A DNA stretch of 64,000 bases from Agapanthus africanus (taxonomy: Eukaryota; Streptophyta; Magnoliopsida; Asparagales; Amaryllidaceae), in the NCBI GenBank assembly GCA_030015575.1, contig CM057339.1:772598809-772662808 (forward strand), in the 5' to 3' direction. Both the position numbers and the translations under genes were made by a program. Below are positions 46,705-56,822 of this stretch, piece after piece. Position 1 is the first letter of the stretch. Each line of letters starts with the position of its first letter. The notes beneath the pieces were generated by a model that saw only the letters and a list, made by a program, of their open reading frames with translations, did no database searches and was not told the DNA's origin.

Positions 46705-48238
46705 GATTTCCTCAAATCTCACCAATTACAACGAATTCCGATATAATGAGGATGATCACCTTATTCCCAATAACTTACTCCCACTCATCATCTATAAAAC
46801 CATACAGATGTGAGAATCATACCTGGTAAATACATACCGTGGAACAAGGGTCTAATTGGGAAATCAGTTTTCTATTAACAACGTACAATGAAACTGAAAC
46901 ATTAAAATGTTTCGTAGGGGTATCCGGGTATTCATAGTAATGCCTCTTCCATTATCAGATTCATGACTGTAACCGTATATCTCTTTGCCATCTTTCCAAA
47001 TCCCTTTATATGTCTTTAGTCATTACCTTCTGTACACCCCCTTAGGATAAATGGTTTTCTTCCTTCCCTACCGTACGGCACCAGCCTATGGTTTGGAAGA
47101 AGACTATCGAATAAGCGTAACAGGTGTACTCTCCTAATCCTAGGAGTACTCGCAACCTGAGAGAAGGTGAAGATTAAAGACAACTGAATAAACCTTATTC
47201 CTATTTCTCCTGAACCAGAATCCATTCTCGAATTTGGAACAAGTTCTTTCGAGTTCGTCTATAACCATACGATGGATTTATCCAATGGAATTGGATGTTC
47301 GTAGTGATACGGGGTGTTCTGGAGAAATACAAAGGTGAAAATAGGAGTGGCGATGAAATACTTGGTTTGGTCATGAATGATAGCAGTCGCAATTTACTTT
47401 GCCCTCTTTCTAATCCCTTTATTTGTGTTTACTTATTACCTTCTGTACACCACACTTAGGCTAATTGGTTTTCTTCATTCCCTAACTTTCGGCAGCTGCC
47501 TATGGTTTGGATGAAGACTATCCAATTAGCGTAATAGGTGTACCGTCCTAATCCAAGGAGCACTCGCAACCTGAGAGAAGGTAAAAGGAAAAGACAACTG
47601 AATAGTCCTATTCATTTTCTCCAGAACCGGAAACCATCCTCGAATCTGGAACAAGTTCCTTCGAGTTCGTATATAACCATACGATGGTTTTATCCAATGG
47701 AAGTGGATGTTCGTAGTGATACGAGGTGTTCTGGAGAAAAGGGTAAAAGTAGGAGTGGCAACGAGGTGTGCAACTCTGACAATCCAAAATCCAGTGTTTC
47801 AAAAAGGTTCGGTCAACTTGGTCACTGAGTTATAGTCTAAGGTCTGGCTATGATCGCTGTCAAAGAGAGAGAGAAAAGAAACACTCTGTGTGCACTCTAA
47901 CCCAGATCAGAATGATTAATCACTTTATCTAATCAGGATGTCTCCCACTGTATCCTCAAACTCTCCTCCAAACCTGAAAGAAGAATTAGTCGGGATCACC
48001 AGAGAAGTAAACCAACTCATCAGTGGGAATCGGGATCCAACTATCATCGCATGATAACGTGATGGAATCGCCTCACGTTATCACACTCCAGAAGGTATGC
48101 GCATGTCTGGAAAGTTTCAGTTTCTTTAGAAACTCCCGATGTGATTTTTACCCCAAGCGGCTTATGACCTTGACTAGATCAACAAACCATAAACCGCTAG
48201 TCAAGTTCAACCGTCATTATTCTGGATTGCATTAAACC
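46705..48238 (-). pseudogene. 5' part of copia G internal region (gag side), degenerate
   Basis: This continues G after solo LTR H. I could not recognise a gag motif. It contains two copies of a ~410-bp block and, toward the end, the leader-type ccttgactagatcaacaaa at about 48171. It stops at AAACC (48234-48238) where LTR fragment K begins. Confidence 0.6.
47018..47800 (-). repeat. Two ~410-bp direct repeats in element G
   Basis: The blocks at about 47018-47390 and 47427-47790 share ttaccttctgtacac, cagcctatggtttgga or ctgcctatggtttgga, actcgcaacctgagagaagg and ttcgtagtgatacg. G' has the first block at 63690-63920. Confidence 0.8.
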
Positions 48239-48600
48239 TGTAGGGTTCCTAGGCACACTCATGAAGTTCCACAAGGCATCAACCATGCCAAATTCAAAAA
48301 TTTATGTGCCGAGAAACCCTAATGAAGATCGTTAACTAGAGGATAAGCGAAAATAAAAACTAGCAAACAACTTTGCTACTAAGTGAAAGTGACTACACCC
48401 TTTGTAGATCCGGTCCTCCACTTCCAAACCTCCGTGATGACGTCCCTTCGCTGCGATCATCGGGATCCCGGACTCTAGCGATAGATTCGTCGGAGAAATG
48501 ATCGGGCTAGGTCGTTGACTTCGATGCCGAAGATGATCTACGTCGAGGCGACTCAAACCCAAGCTCCATCTTCACTAGGTCATGAAACTTGTGAAGATAA
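48239..48600 (-). mobile_element. Copia LTR fragment K
   Basis: This begins TGTAGGGTTCCT, the same 12 bases as the 3' end of the element A LTR (8518), directly after AAACC. The body shares short blocks with family B LTR ends (actagcaaac, tccggtc...cc(a/g)cttcc). It is interpreted as the 3' end of an A-like LTR inserted in G and then interrupted at 48601 by G'. The primer or internal part is not visible. Confidence 0.55.
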
Positions 48601-50116
48601 TGTAAGTCCACGGTAGCGCCCCGGCCGTCTAACAGACGCCAAATGCGGAACAAAAACTTTTTACAACTGGCACTATCGTGTACCGTAACCCGGATCTGCC
48701 ATTAAAGCTAAACTAACAAACTACAAAATGGGTAGAAACGTTATACCGAATGATCCGAGTCCTTCGGTCTTCAACCATCATCCCACGCTTTGTTGCGGCT
48801 GCTCCGATCTCCTCGATCTCCAGTCTTGTCGTCCAGGTGGCACCACGTCGACGGATCTTTAAACGGGCTTCCGCTTCTGAACCGAAGCAACTCGATCGTC
48901 AAGTTTGCTAAAAGAGACGACCAAGATGAAGTAGAGAATGAGTAGAACACTTTGTCTCGTTACGTCCAAAGTTACGGACGAACGGTTATGGAAGTTGCCT
49001 TTTGGATCGGATGAAATGAGAAAGAGGCTATCTAATTTTCATGAACCCGAATCTATCATAATTTTTTTTCTAGTGAACAACAACCATGAGCCAAGAGAGG
49101 GGGGGAGGCCAGCCACTTATAGGAGAGGAGGGAGGTGAGTGTAGGAGGGGGAAGGTGACCACAAAGGAAAAGATCAACAACAAATATCTTAGCACCAAGT
49201 ATGAATGCATTAAAAGCAAACCAATCACAATTAACCTAGTCACCTTGTCATTAATTGCACCATTAATGACCTAATGACTCACAAGCCTAGTCACCCTCTC
49301 TAGAACCTTCTAGAACACTGACTCACCTCATCAAGAATAGATAAATCCGCATTTAACCGACTGTTAAATACGGCTGATAGAAAACTGAAAACTGGCAACT
49401 TCCAAAAGTGATCCTGAAACGAATCTCAGGATAACCCCGTATCAGTATAAACATACCCGCATTTGTATTACATCTGAATACAAATGCAACTGAGACAAAG
49501 ATATTATATCTACACAGTATAATACTCGGATCCGGCTTAAACCAAAGCCGACCAGTATTATCTGTCCGAAAAACGACACGTACGAAAACGCACGTGCTTT
49601 TTCTGAACCTTGCCATATCACCATACGGCCTCTACAACGTTTCGCCCGAACTTGGGAAAGTGTCTGTGGGGGACTCTAATGACTCATCAACATACTGGCA
49701 CTGGGTATAACCCCTAGCACGTCAGAGGTACAAACTGTACGTAACGGTTTGCCTATGTATTGATTGGAAGGGAAGCTGACGAACGAACTCATCCATAAAC
49801 CCTACTGAGCCTGACAGTGACAATGTATATACAGTCCGGTCCATTCGTCTAAAGAGTATCGCATATCGAGTCTAGGGGGTGGATAAAGTCAGACCCCTAA
49901 TAACGTGATAAATCGTGTCGGCATGAAGCCCATCAACACCTGAGAAACTACTGATCCAAATCAGTAAATCTCCACTACTTTGGCCGAGGATTCCTAGTGA
50001 TGGCCACCCGTGCACTGCGCGACATCAACCCCCAATACCGGGAGAGACGAATCCCCGACGATCCACTCACTTGCCTCCAATGTGGCTCGGGACTGTACCC
50101 AACTAAAACCTGTTTG
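48601..50116 (-). mobile_element. 3' LTR of copia element G', left part
   Basis: Family B-related LTR whose end, on the plus strand, is tgtaagtccacggtagcgcc. It continues at 60694-61278 after the insertion of J. The left flank is GATAA. Confidence 0.8.
50112..50116. other. Target duplication GTTTG, left copy (element J)
   Basis: GTTTG at 50112-50116 is repeated at 60689-60693. The undisturbed LTR of B reads cctgtttgcac here. Confidence 0.95.
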
Positions 50117-53100
50117 TGTCACGCCCCGCTTTCCAAAATACGGAATACGAGGGGTAGACAAGGCCAGCCATGCTCCTACGGTCGAGGAAAAGTCCTGCCG
50201 TAGTCACACTTCGGCTTCTAGTTTATCATGGTAAACAGTAAACGATGCGCAGGTAATGAGAAATGCAGTAACTGAAGGAAATAATATAAAGACTGACCTG
50301 AAGTGGAACAAATGAATGTAAATCGGGAAGGCAAGTCAAGAAGTCTGTGAAGCACGTCTAGCTCTGATCCAGGCTAAATCTTCTCCTCACTCTGAGCATG
50401 CATACTCAGGTCGTCAGAGCGACACATTAGCAATATAATGTGTGTAATCAAGTAACAGTTCTAACAGTGGTGAAGGATATGAATAACAGTAAATCGATAA
50501 CAGCATGAATATAAATGAGCAGAGATAAATGCAGCGGAAAAGTAAAGCAGTATAACAATATGTCATGAATGTCAAGACAGTAAAGAATGAATGTAAATGA
50601 CAGTAACCCTATCAGTCTCTAAGTCTCACTGCACAGGTCAATAAGCCTATCGTCAGTCCAAGTGTGAGAGTCAACCACTCGCGAGTGTCCTCCACCCAAG
50701 GGTAGAACCCAAGGGCAAGGGACCACGGGCCCAACATGTAACGAATGTATCACGGTGATATAGCACATACCCTGTAAATCTCCATATAACTCCCTAAATA
50801 TATAAGCCGGCATGGGACTCCCGAGATTCTGTTGAATTCACACTTGAACTACCCCACACCCCGAGGTCTACATCAAACGCTAACCATAACCCTAAATACT
50901 AATCGATCCGTGACAAGTCTGCGCGAGAACTGGAGGCAGGACCTCCATCAAGCACGTCCCGACTAATACCTAAGATAAATGGCAGTGTCGAATGCCTTAT
51001 CTGTGACATCCGTGCAAGCGCTTCCATAAGTGTCCCATACCACTTATAGTCACACGTACACGCATCCCACAGACGTCGACAATGCAATAGAATAAAAGGG
51101 ACACTGATTGTGCACAAGTACGTATCACTTTCACTTAATCACGAATACACGAACACTGACGTACTTGCCACAATCACCACTAAAATCTAACACTGGGTGA
51201 ATGCACGATGTCACTAGGTTATCACTACAATGATATAGGTATGATATGATGCATGAACAGTATAAGAAGCACCACTAAGGTATCATAAAAACAGCAGTCT
51301 ATCACTTGCACGATTTATCATGAAACATATGTATATAATTTAGCGAAATGATAAACAGGTAGTATTTAATATGTTCAGCTATCTATCCTTAGAATTTGGT
51401 TTCGAGCCAAACGGGTTTCAGGATCAATAGTTATAACCATTTCATTTTAGGCGCACGCGGCTGGAAATCCGGTTTCAGAATCAGGAATCCATTTCGCAAC
51501 GCATTTTAACCCCACTTGGGATCATAATTTAGCGACGCTACAGTTGGATGAATTCTAGGGTTTTCAGTAAAGTTTTCAACGCAACAAACGGATCTTCAAT
51601 CGCGTCTGTTCGTTAGGAGTTATAATCTGTTTAATATCAACATGTCAATTCTGAATCTGTTGGGACTGTTATGTGTCCCGATGTTCTAAATTACAGTTTA
51701 AATATCAAACGGTGACGAAACAGAATGAAACCAGTTATGTTGTCTAGCTAACAGAGTTACCTACAATAAGCAGCGGAGTTCCGCAATCTACGAGTTAAGT
51801 AATTCCTGTGGTACCCATTGTGGAACAGCAACCAATAACTGGAGTCGCTCTGGACTGCAGTCCAGAGTCGCTCTGGACTGCAGTCCAGAGTCGCACTCCG
51901 ATCCGAATATCAACACAGTTTAAGTACAGGATTGTCTGGAAACTAGTATATGGTTAAAGTTCATCGAGTCGACTTCGATTTGAGCCCTCGAACGCACCAT
52001 TCTAATATGTATATGATTTATGGTGAATTTAACGGTTTTCAGGTGCAATGAAATTTCAGTTTTACGACTTAACTTGGGGTTAGTCGTTTTAGTCGTTAAC
52101 GATCAAATTGTCCAACGAAAATCACATACTATGCTCACAGCCCTACGGGCCAACCTACACTATTGAGTTCCGTCAAATTTGATAATGATTTTCTATGAGA
52201 ACAAGCATCGAACGGTTTATTGTTTATATTTAGCATCAAGCAAAACATGTATTATGTCTACGATTTTGATTTGTAACTTAATAATAAATAGCATGAAAGC
52301 AAGTAAAAACTTGCCTGGAACGTCTTGGGGTTGTATGGCAGCGACACGGTCTACTGTGATGGCCCGACGTGATCACGACAAGTATTTGCCTCGGCTAGAT
52401 CTTGGCTCGGCCTCGGAACTTGGACTAGGCTTGAAGCTCGAGCATGGCATCAAAGGCTCGGTTGCTGGGGTCTTGACGGTGAGTGTAGTGGTTCACAGAG
52501 CGGTATTACCTAACTCAAGTATCTTCTTCCAAGATGATGCTCTCAATTTTAATCTACATGCTATGGCCTCACTGAATATTCCTCTCTTTTTGGACTAAGA
52601 TAAAACATTAATTGTCATTTGAGTGTTTGTGTGAGAGATAGAGACTGTGAGAGAGAGAGAGAGAGAGAGACAGAGTGGGAAAGAGAGAGTGATCGGGAGA
52701 GAGAGAGAGAGAGAGACTCTGCCGAGTGAGAGAGAAGGAAAGAGAGAGAGAGACAGAAAGGGGAAAGCAAAGAGAGAGGGATTGAGGGCGTGAGGAGGAA
52801 GGCTCGGGTGAGCGAGGGTGGAGTTTGGCGGCGACGGTGATGATCGGAGAATGATCGACGGCAGGGGTTGAGAAGCTTGGATGGGTGCAGTGAGGGATGG
52901 AGCTCGTGGGTTTGGGTGTTGTGTGGCTGGAGAAGTTGGGGGTTGATGAAATGGGGGCCGGAAACGGATCTAGTCGACGGCGGAGAGGTTGGAGGAGCTG
53001 GAGGTGACGGAGGCGAGGTGCTCGTGGTCACGGTGGTGAGGGGAGCTCGGGTGTGGGCTGTAGGGAGCTCGGGGTGGAGCTTGGTGCTCTGGCGAAGGAA

Positions 53101-54005
53101 GTAGTGGAGGATCTTTCGGTGGAGGGATATGATGAGGGTGGTGCTGAGGTGATGCCGGCGATGTGAGTGGCTAGCGAAGAGCAGAGGGGGTAGTGGGAGG
53201 TGGTCGGTTTTGAGTTTGAGGGACAGAGAAATGAGTGATTGAGAGAGAAGAGAGAGGGCGACGATGTTGACAACGTGGGGTAACGGCAGGGCGAGGGCGA
53301 CGGCGGAGGAGACGGCGCGAGAAGCGCGCTCGCGAAGGAAAACGTGCGCGGGAGAATCGCAACGGGAAGAAGGAGAAGAAGTAGCGGGCCGGGTCGGGTT
53401 GTGTGCGTGGGAATGGGTTGCTGGAGGAGAGTGGGCCGGGCCAAGGAAATTTTAAATAATAAAAAAAAACAAATGAATGAAATGAGGGGCCGGGCTTGAT
53501 TGGGCCAGGAAAGGAAAAATCAAATGAATAAGAGTTTGAGAAGAAAAGGGCCGGGCTGAGCTTAAGTAGGACGGGCCGTGGAATATGGGGCTGAAAATTA
53601 AATAAAAGAATTAGAGGGAAGGGAGCTTGGAGTCTTGGGCTGGGATTAAAAGAATTGAAGAAAATAGGGAAAAAGCTGGGCCGGGTTAAATAAACAAAGA
53701 AATTTCTGGGAGAAAAATGTGAGCTCGGCAGGATTTAAACTGCGGGCTGTTGGCGAAAAGAAGCGAAGCGGGCTGGGATTAATAAAAGGGACCTGGTGGA
53801 AAATATGGAAGTAGGCCACAGAGAAAATTAGATAAAGAGGAGGGAAAAGGGTTGGGCTAATGGAGAAGGCTGGGGGAAAAGAAAATAATTGGAAAAATTT
53901 GGATTTTTAAACTAACTAAAATAATATTTATATAAATTAACAACCCGTAAGTGATAATTTATAAAAATACGGACATAGACCTATAACAGAAAACCGGGTA
54001 TTACA
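50117..54005 (-). mobile_element. 3' LTR of gypsy element J (3,889 bp)
   Basis: Plus-strand ends are TGTCACGCCCC and GGGTATTACA. It is nearly identical to 56823-60688. By eye I see two substitutions (50132 and 53117) and one 23-bp duplication (51849-51894). It carries a GA-rich run (about 52650-52760), which is CT-rich on the coding strand, followed by a GC-rich block. The proline- or serine-rich ORFs here are by-products of this composition, not known proteins. Confidence 0.95.
51849..51894. repeat. Duplicated 23-bp palindromic unit in the J LTR
   Basis: Two copies of tctggactgcagtccagag plus tcgc are present; the other LTR has one. The core CTCTGGACTG/CAGTCCAGAG is a perfect 20-bp palindrome. 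Confidence 0.9.
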
Positions 54006-54042
54006 TCATACCACCCTTACAGAAATTTCGTCCTCGAAATTT
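54006..54042 (-). other. Polypurine tract region of J
   Basis: On the minus strand this reads ttcgaggacgaaattt and then aagggtggtatga, directly before TGTAATACCC. This 3' signature is typical of plant Tekay/Del-type chromoviruses, so J descends from that lineage. Confidence 0.85.
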
Positions 54043-55241
54043 AAAAGAAACAACTAGTTATAAATAATAAGCGAGAAATTACCATATCGAAAACTAATAC
54101 ATGTCGATTTACTTAGAAACGGATAGACAAAGTTTTGGAGGTGCATACATATATATAAGAACCACATACAAAAATTAGGCCTGAAAGCATAATACAAGAA
54201 TACTATAAGGGCAACTACACATATACGAAAATGTAGGTAACAATCAACGAATAATATTAATCGAAACGTGCTCGGTAAACGTCGAAACCAAATGCGTGCA
54301 CATCTAAGTATATCCAAATAGCAAACAGAAAGATAAGTGTAAGGCTCAACTACTTATAATAGTAATCGTAGGCACAAAACTCAAAATAAAGTAACGACGA
54401 TAATGTTAGTGAAAACTAACCCGTAGGTTAAAACATTTTAGGAAAACGTATCGAAAATTAGGTTTAAAAGAATAATTTAGAAAACTTGTATAGTGAAAAT
54501 AGGAAACATGGAACAAAATAGGCACGGCATAAGGACTGCGCCACTGAAAATGAGAATAATAATATTGTACTCAAAATACCTCAAACTGAGTAGTCAATAA
54601 CACGTATTCTTTGATAAATTTAAAATACAAAAAACTAAATTTTGAATAACAGTGTCCCTAAATATAATTAGGGTAATAGAAAGAACACAAAATGTATAGG
54701 CTGGCTAGGGTAAGGGATTCAAGGAAATGTGGGTCATTCAAAGGTTGGAATGTGGCGGTTTTAGGCTGAAGATCATGGAAACTGGAATCGGGTCAGCACA
54801 GGATGTAAGGGCGAATAACACGTGATTACAAGAGGAGGAGTATGGGTAGGATGGCGGTCGGTGCAGCATATGAATCAAGATGTGAAGGGTTAGCGAACTC
54901 GGAAGTTTCTCCAAAATTTTCTCCTCCCAGAAGGATTACAAACGAGGCACAGGCGAAGAGTGAATGGTGGCTCATTCCAAGGATCAAGGGCGGTACTTTC
55001 TAATCAAAATGGTTGAAAACCATACAATGGGTAGGGATGGACAATCAGGGATCTCAGCAGAAAAGTAAATGGATATGGGCAAATAAACAAGTATCAATCG
55101 AACCAATAATCAAAAAGTTTATGAATTCAGAAGATTTATTTCATTCAAGAAAATTTGAAACTAGACATTCTCAAAGACGAAAAGTGGCCCTAAACTATAC
55201 ACAGATTATTCGGCCAAAAGACAATATCAAAAGAAATCCCA
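54043..55241 (-). other. Non-coding internal part of J
   Basis: In autonomous relatives pol would lie here. No protease, RT, RNase H or integrase motif is visible on either strand, and only short random ORFs are present. Confidence 0.6.
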
Positions 55242-55688
55242 TCAGTCGCGGTGGTGGAGATTCAGCAGGTTGCGGTAGGCTCGTGCGCTCAGGCAGGGGC
55301 GTCCATTTCCATATCGCCTCGCAGGCATCGCTACTGGAAGTTCTTCAACAGCAGGGTCTTGATCTTCTGATTCTCCTTCCTCGAATGGAGCTTCTTCATC
55401 GAGGTCCGATTCCATCAGATTCTCTTCTTCTGGATTCTCTTCCATGGGATTTTCCTCCACCGGTTCTTCCTCTATAGGGTTCTCTTCAGGATCTTCTTCT
55501 TCTTCGTCGTCGGAATTAGTTATCACTTTAAACTCTGGGGCGGCTACTCCTTCGTCCTCTGAAACTTGGTTTCCGAAGTTGACTTGGGGACCGTTGATCT
55601 CGTCATCAGGACTCAACAGTATGCGATCTACAGAAACGCATGACTGTGCATCCTCATCTAGATGCGGCGCTGCTCCAGGGTGGGCCAT
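55242..55688 (-). CDS. Acidic ORF of element J (148 aa)
   Basis: An intact minus-strand ORF from MAHPGAAPHL to HHRD and a stop. The middle is very acidic with repeated Glu-Pro-Asn units (EENPMEENPEEEN). The C-terminus is basic (ARRYGNGRPCLSARAYRNLL). It shows no known domain and no membrane segment. It lies 379 bp downstream of the gag-like ORF in the same orientation. It may be a remnant of the variable linker of a gypsy gag-pol, or an ORF acquired by this non-autonomous family. Because the element is young, openness alone does not prove selection. Confidence 0.5.
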   Translation of the reverse strand: MAHPGAAPHLDEDAQSCVSVDRILLSPDDEINGPQVNFGNQVSEDEGVAAPEFKVITNSDDEEEEDPEENPIEEEPVEENPMEENPEEENLMESDLDEEAPFEEGESEDQDPAVEELPVAMPARRYGNGRPCLSARAYRNLLNLHHRD

Positions 55689-56067
55689 GGTCTGAAGAGA
55701 AAGTTATGATTAGATAGTGGGATATATCAAGAGATAAAGCTCAGGGTATGAAGTATAGGTATATAAGCGGTTGCAGGAACTGAACATCAGGATAGAAAAT
55801 ACTGTGATAAGGAATAGAATGTGACATAGAGAAAGCATGAGAATAATACATATATTATGATTCAAATTTCATTGCATTCAACTAAAAGTTCGACGGATAC
55901 AAAGGTTCAGATGGAAGGAAATGTTTATAAGAGTATGACAGCATAATACTGAAATTGGAAAGACATAAAATTCTTCTTTGACTGCCAGAACGCTGCATCA
56001 TCGTTACGCAAGTTGAATCCTGTGTTGGGTCCGCTTTATCCTCGAAATTCGAACTAGGTAGAAATAC

Positions 56068-56466
56068 TCACTTGGCAGCAGTGGAGAGTGTGGACAAGTC
56101 TCCTCCTTTTAGCTCCTTCCTTTCAGGGCAACCGTTGATAAGATGTTTGTTGGACCCGCATATCAAACATTTCCCTTGGGCGCGGCGACAATCCTTCTGA
56201 AGATGTCCTGGTCTCTTACAATATCCACAGCAAGGGTTATTCTGATGCTTCTGTTGACGCTTCATCTTCTTCTCTTTTCCCCGTCTAACGGGGATCCCTT
56301 TATGATAGGAGACTCCTGCTGGTGCCTGATTCACCTGTCTTCTCAGTCCTTCAGCCAACAAGTCGTTTGTTCGCTCCTGGGCTTCCTTTAGACCTCTCAG
56401 TGCACTCAGAATCTCAATGGTCCGATTCTGGGGAGCGGAAACAGATGAAGAGTTCTTGGAAGACAT
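56068..56466 (-). CDS. Zinc-knuckle gag-like protein of J (132 aa)
   Basis: This is a minus-strand ORF with ATG at 56466, chosen because the upstream in-frame sequence looks like leader; an alternative start lies at 56541. The N-terminal third contains IEILSALRGLKEAQERTNDLL. A basic stretch (RRGKEKKMKRQQK) follows, then two CCHC zinc knuckles, CGYCKRPGHLQKDC and CLICGSNKHLINGC, each CX2CX4HX4C. Such knuckles bind retroelement RNA in the nucleocapsid. The normal gag of this lineage is several times longer, so this is a C-terminal nucleocapsid piece. It is uninterrupted and may still be expressed. Confidence 0.75.
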   Translation of the reverse strand: MSSKNSSSVSAPQNRTIEILSALRGLKEAQERTNDLLAEGLRRQVNQAPAGVSYHKGIPVRRGKEKKMKRQQKHQNNPCCGYCKRPGHLQKDCRRAQGKCLICGSNKHLINGCPERKELKGGDLSTLSTAAK

Positions 56467-56797
56467 GATCCTAGGACAACAAATTTGAGAATGATATAAG
56501 TCACACGCTAAATGAATCAAAATATGATATGGATGGAACAAGGATTCAAGAATATCAGAGATGATGAATTTTATTACAAGTGGAGAATCAACCGTATGAC
56601 TTTAAGTCACCTAACCCGAATACGGTAGTGCAATTGCAACCACGTAATCTTGTCAGGTCACCCGAAACCATAGCGAATGGATAGCCGATCACACGATGTG
56701 AATATGGATCAAGAGTGACAAGTTTACAATCTAGACCGAGGGACGTCTTGGATTGCCAAACTGTACACGGAAAACTGCAATCCCAATCGATGCAAAA

Positions 56798-56813
56798 CCT
56801 GGCTCTGATACCA
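56798..56813 (-). other. Primer binding site of J (tRNA-iMet)
   Basis: The minus strand reads TGGTATCAGAGCCAGG. It is separated by nine bases (TGGTTTAGT on the minus strand) from the LTR end at 56823. This sets J on the minus strand. Confidence 0.9.
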
Positions 56814-56822
56814 ACTAAACCA

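Noticed and set aside
52615..53444. Two 138-aa proline/serine/leucine-rich ORFs (and copies at 59298-60127) as genes
   Set aside because: They read through GA/CT microsatellite and GC-rich LTR sequence. Identity between copies reflects LTR youth, not selection.
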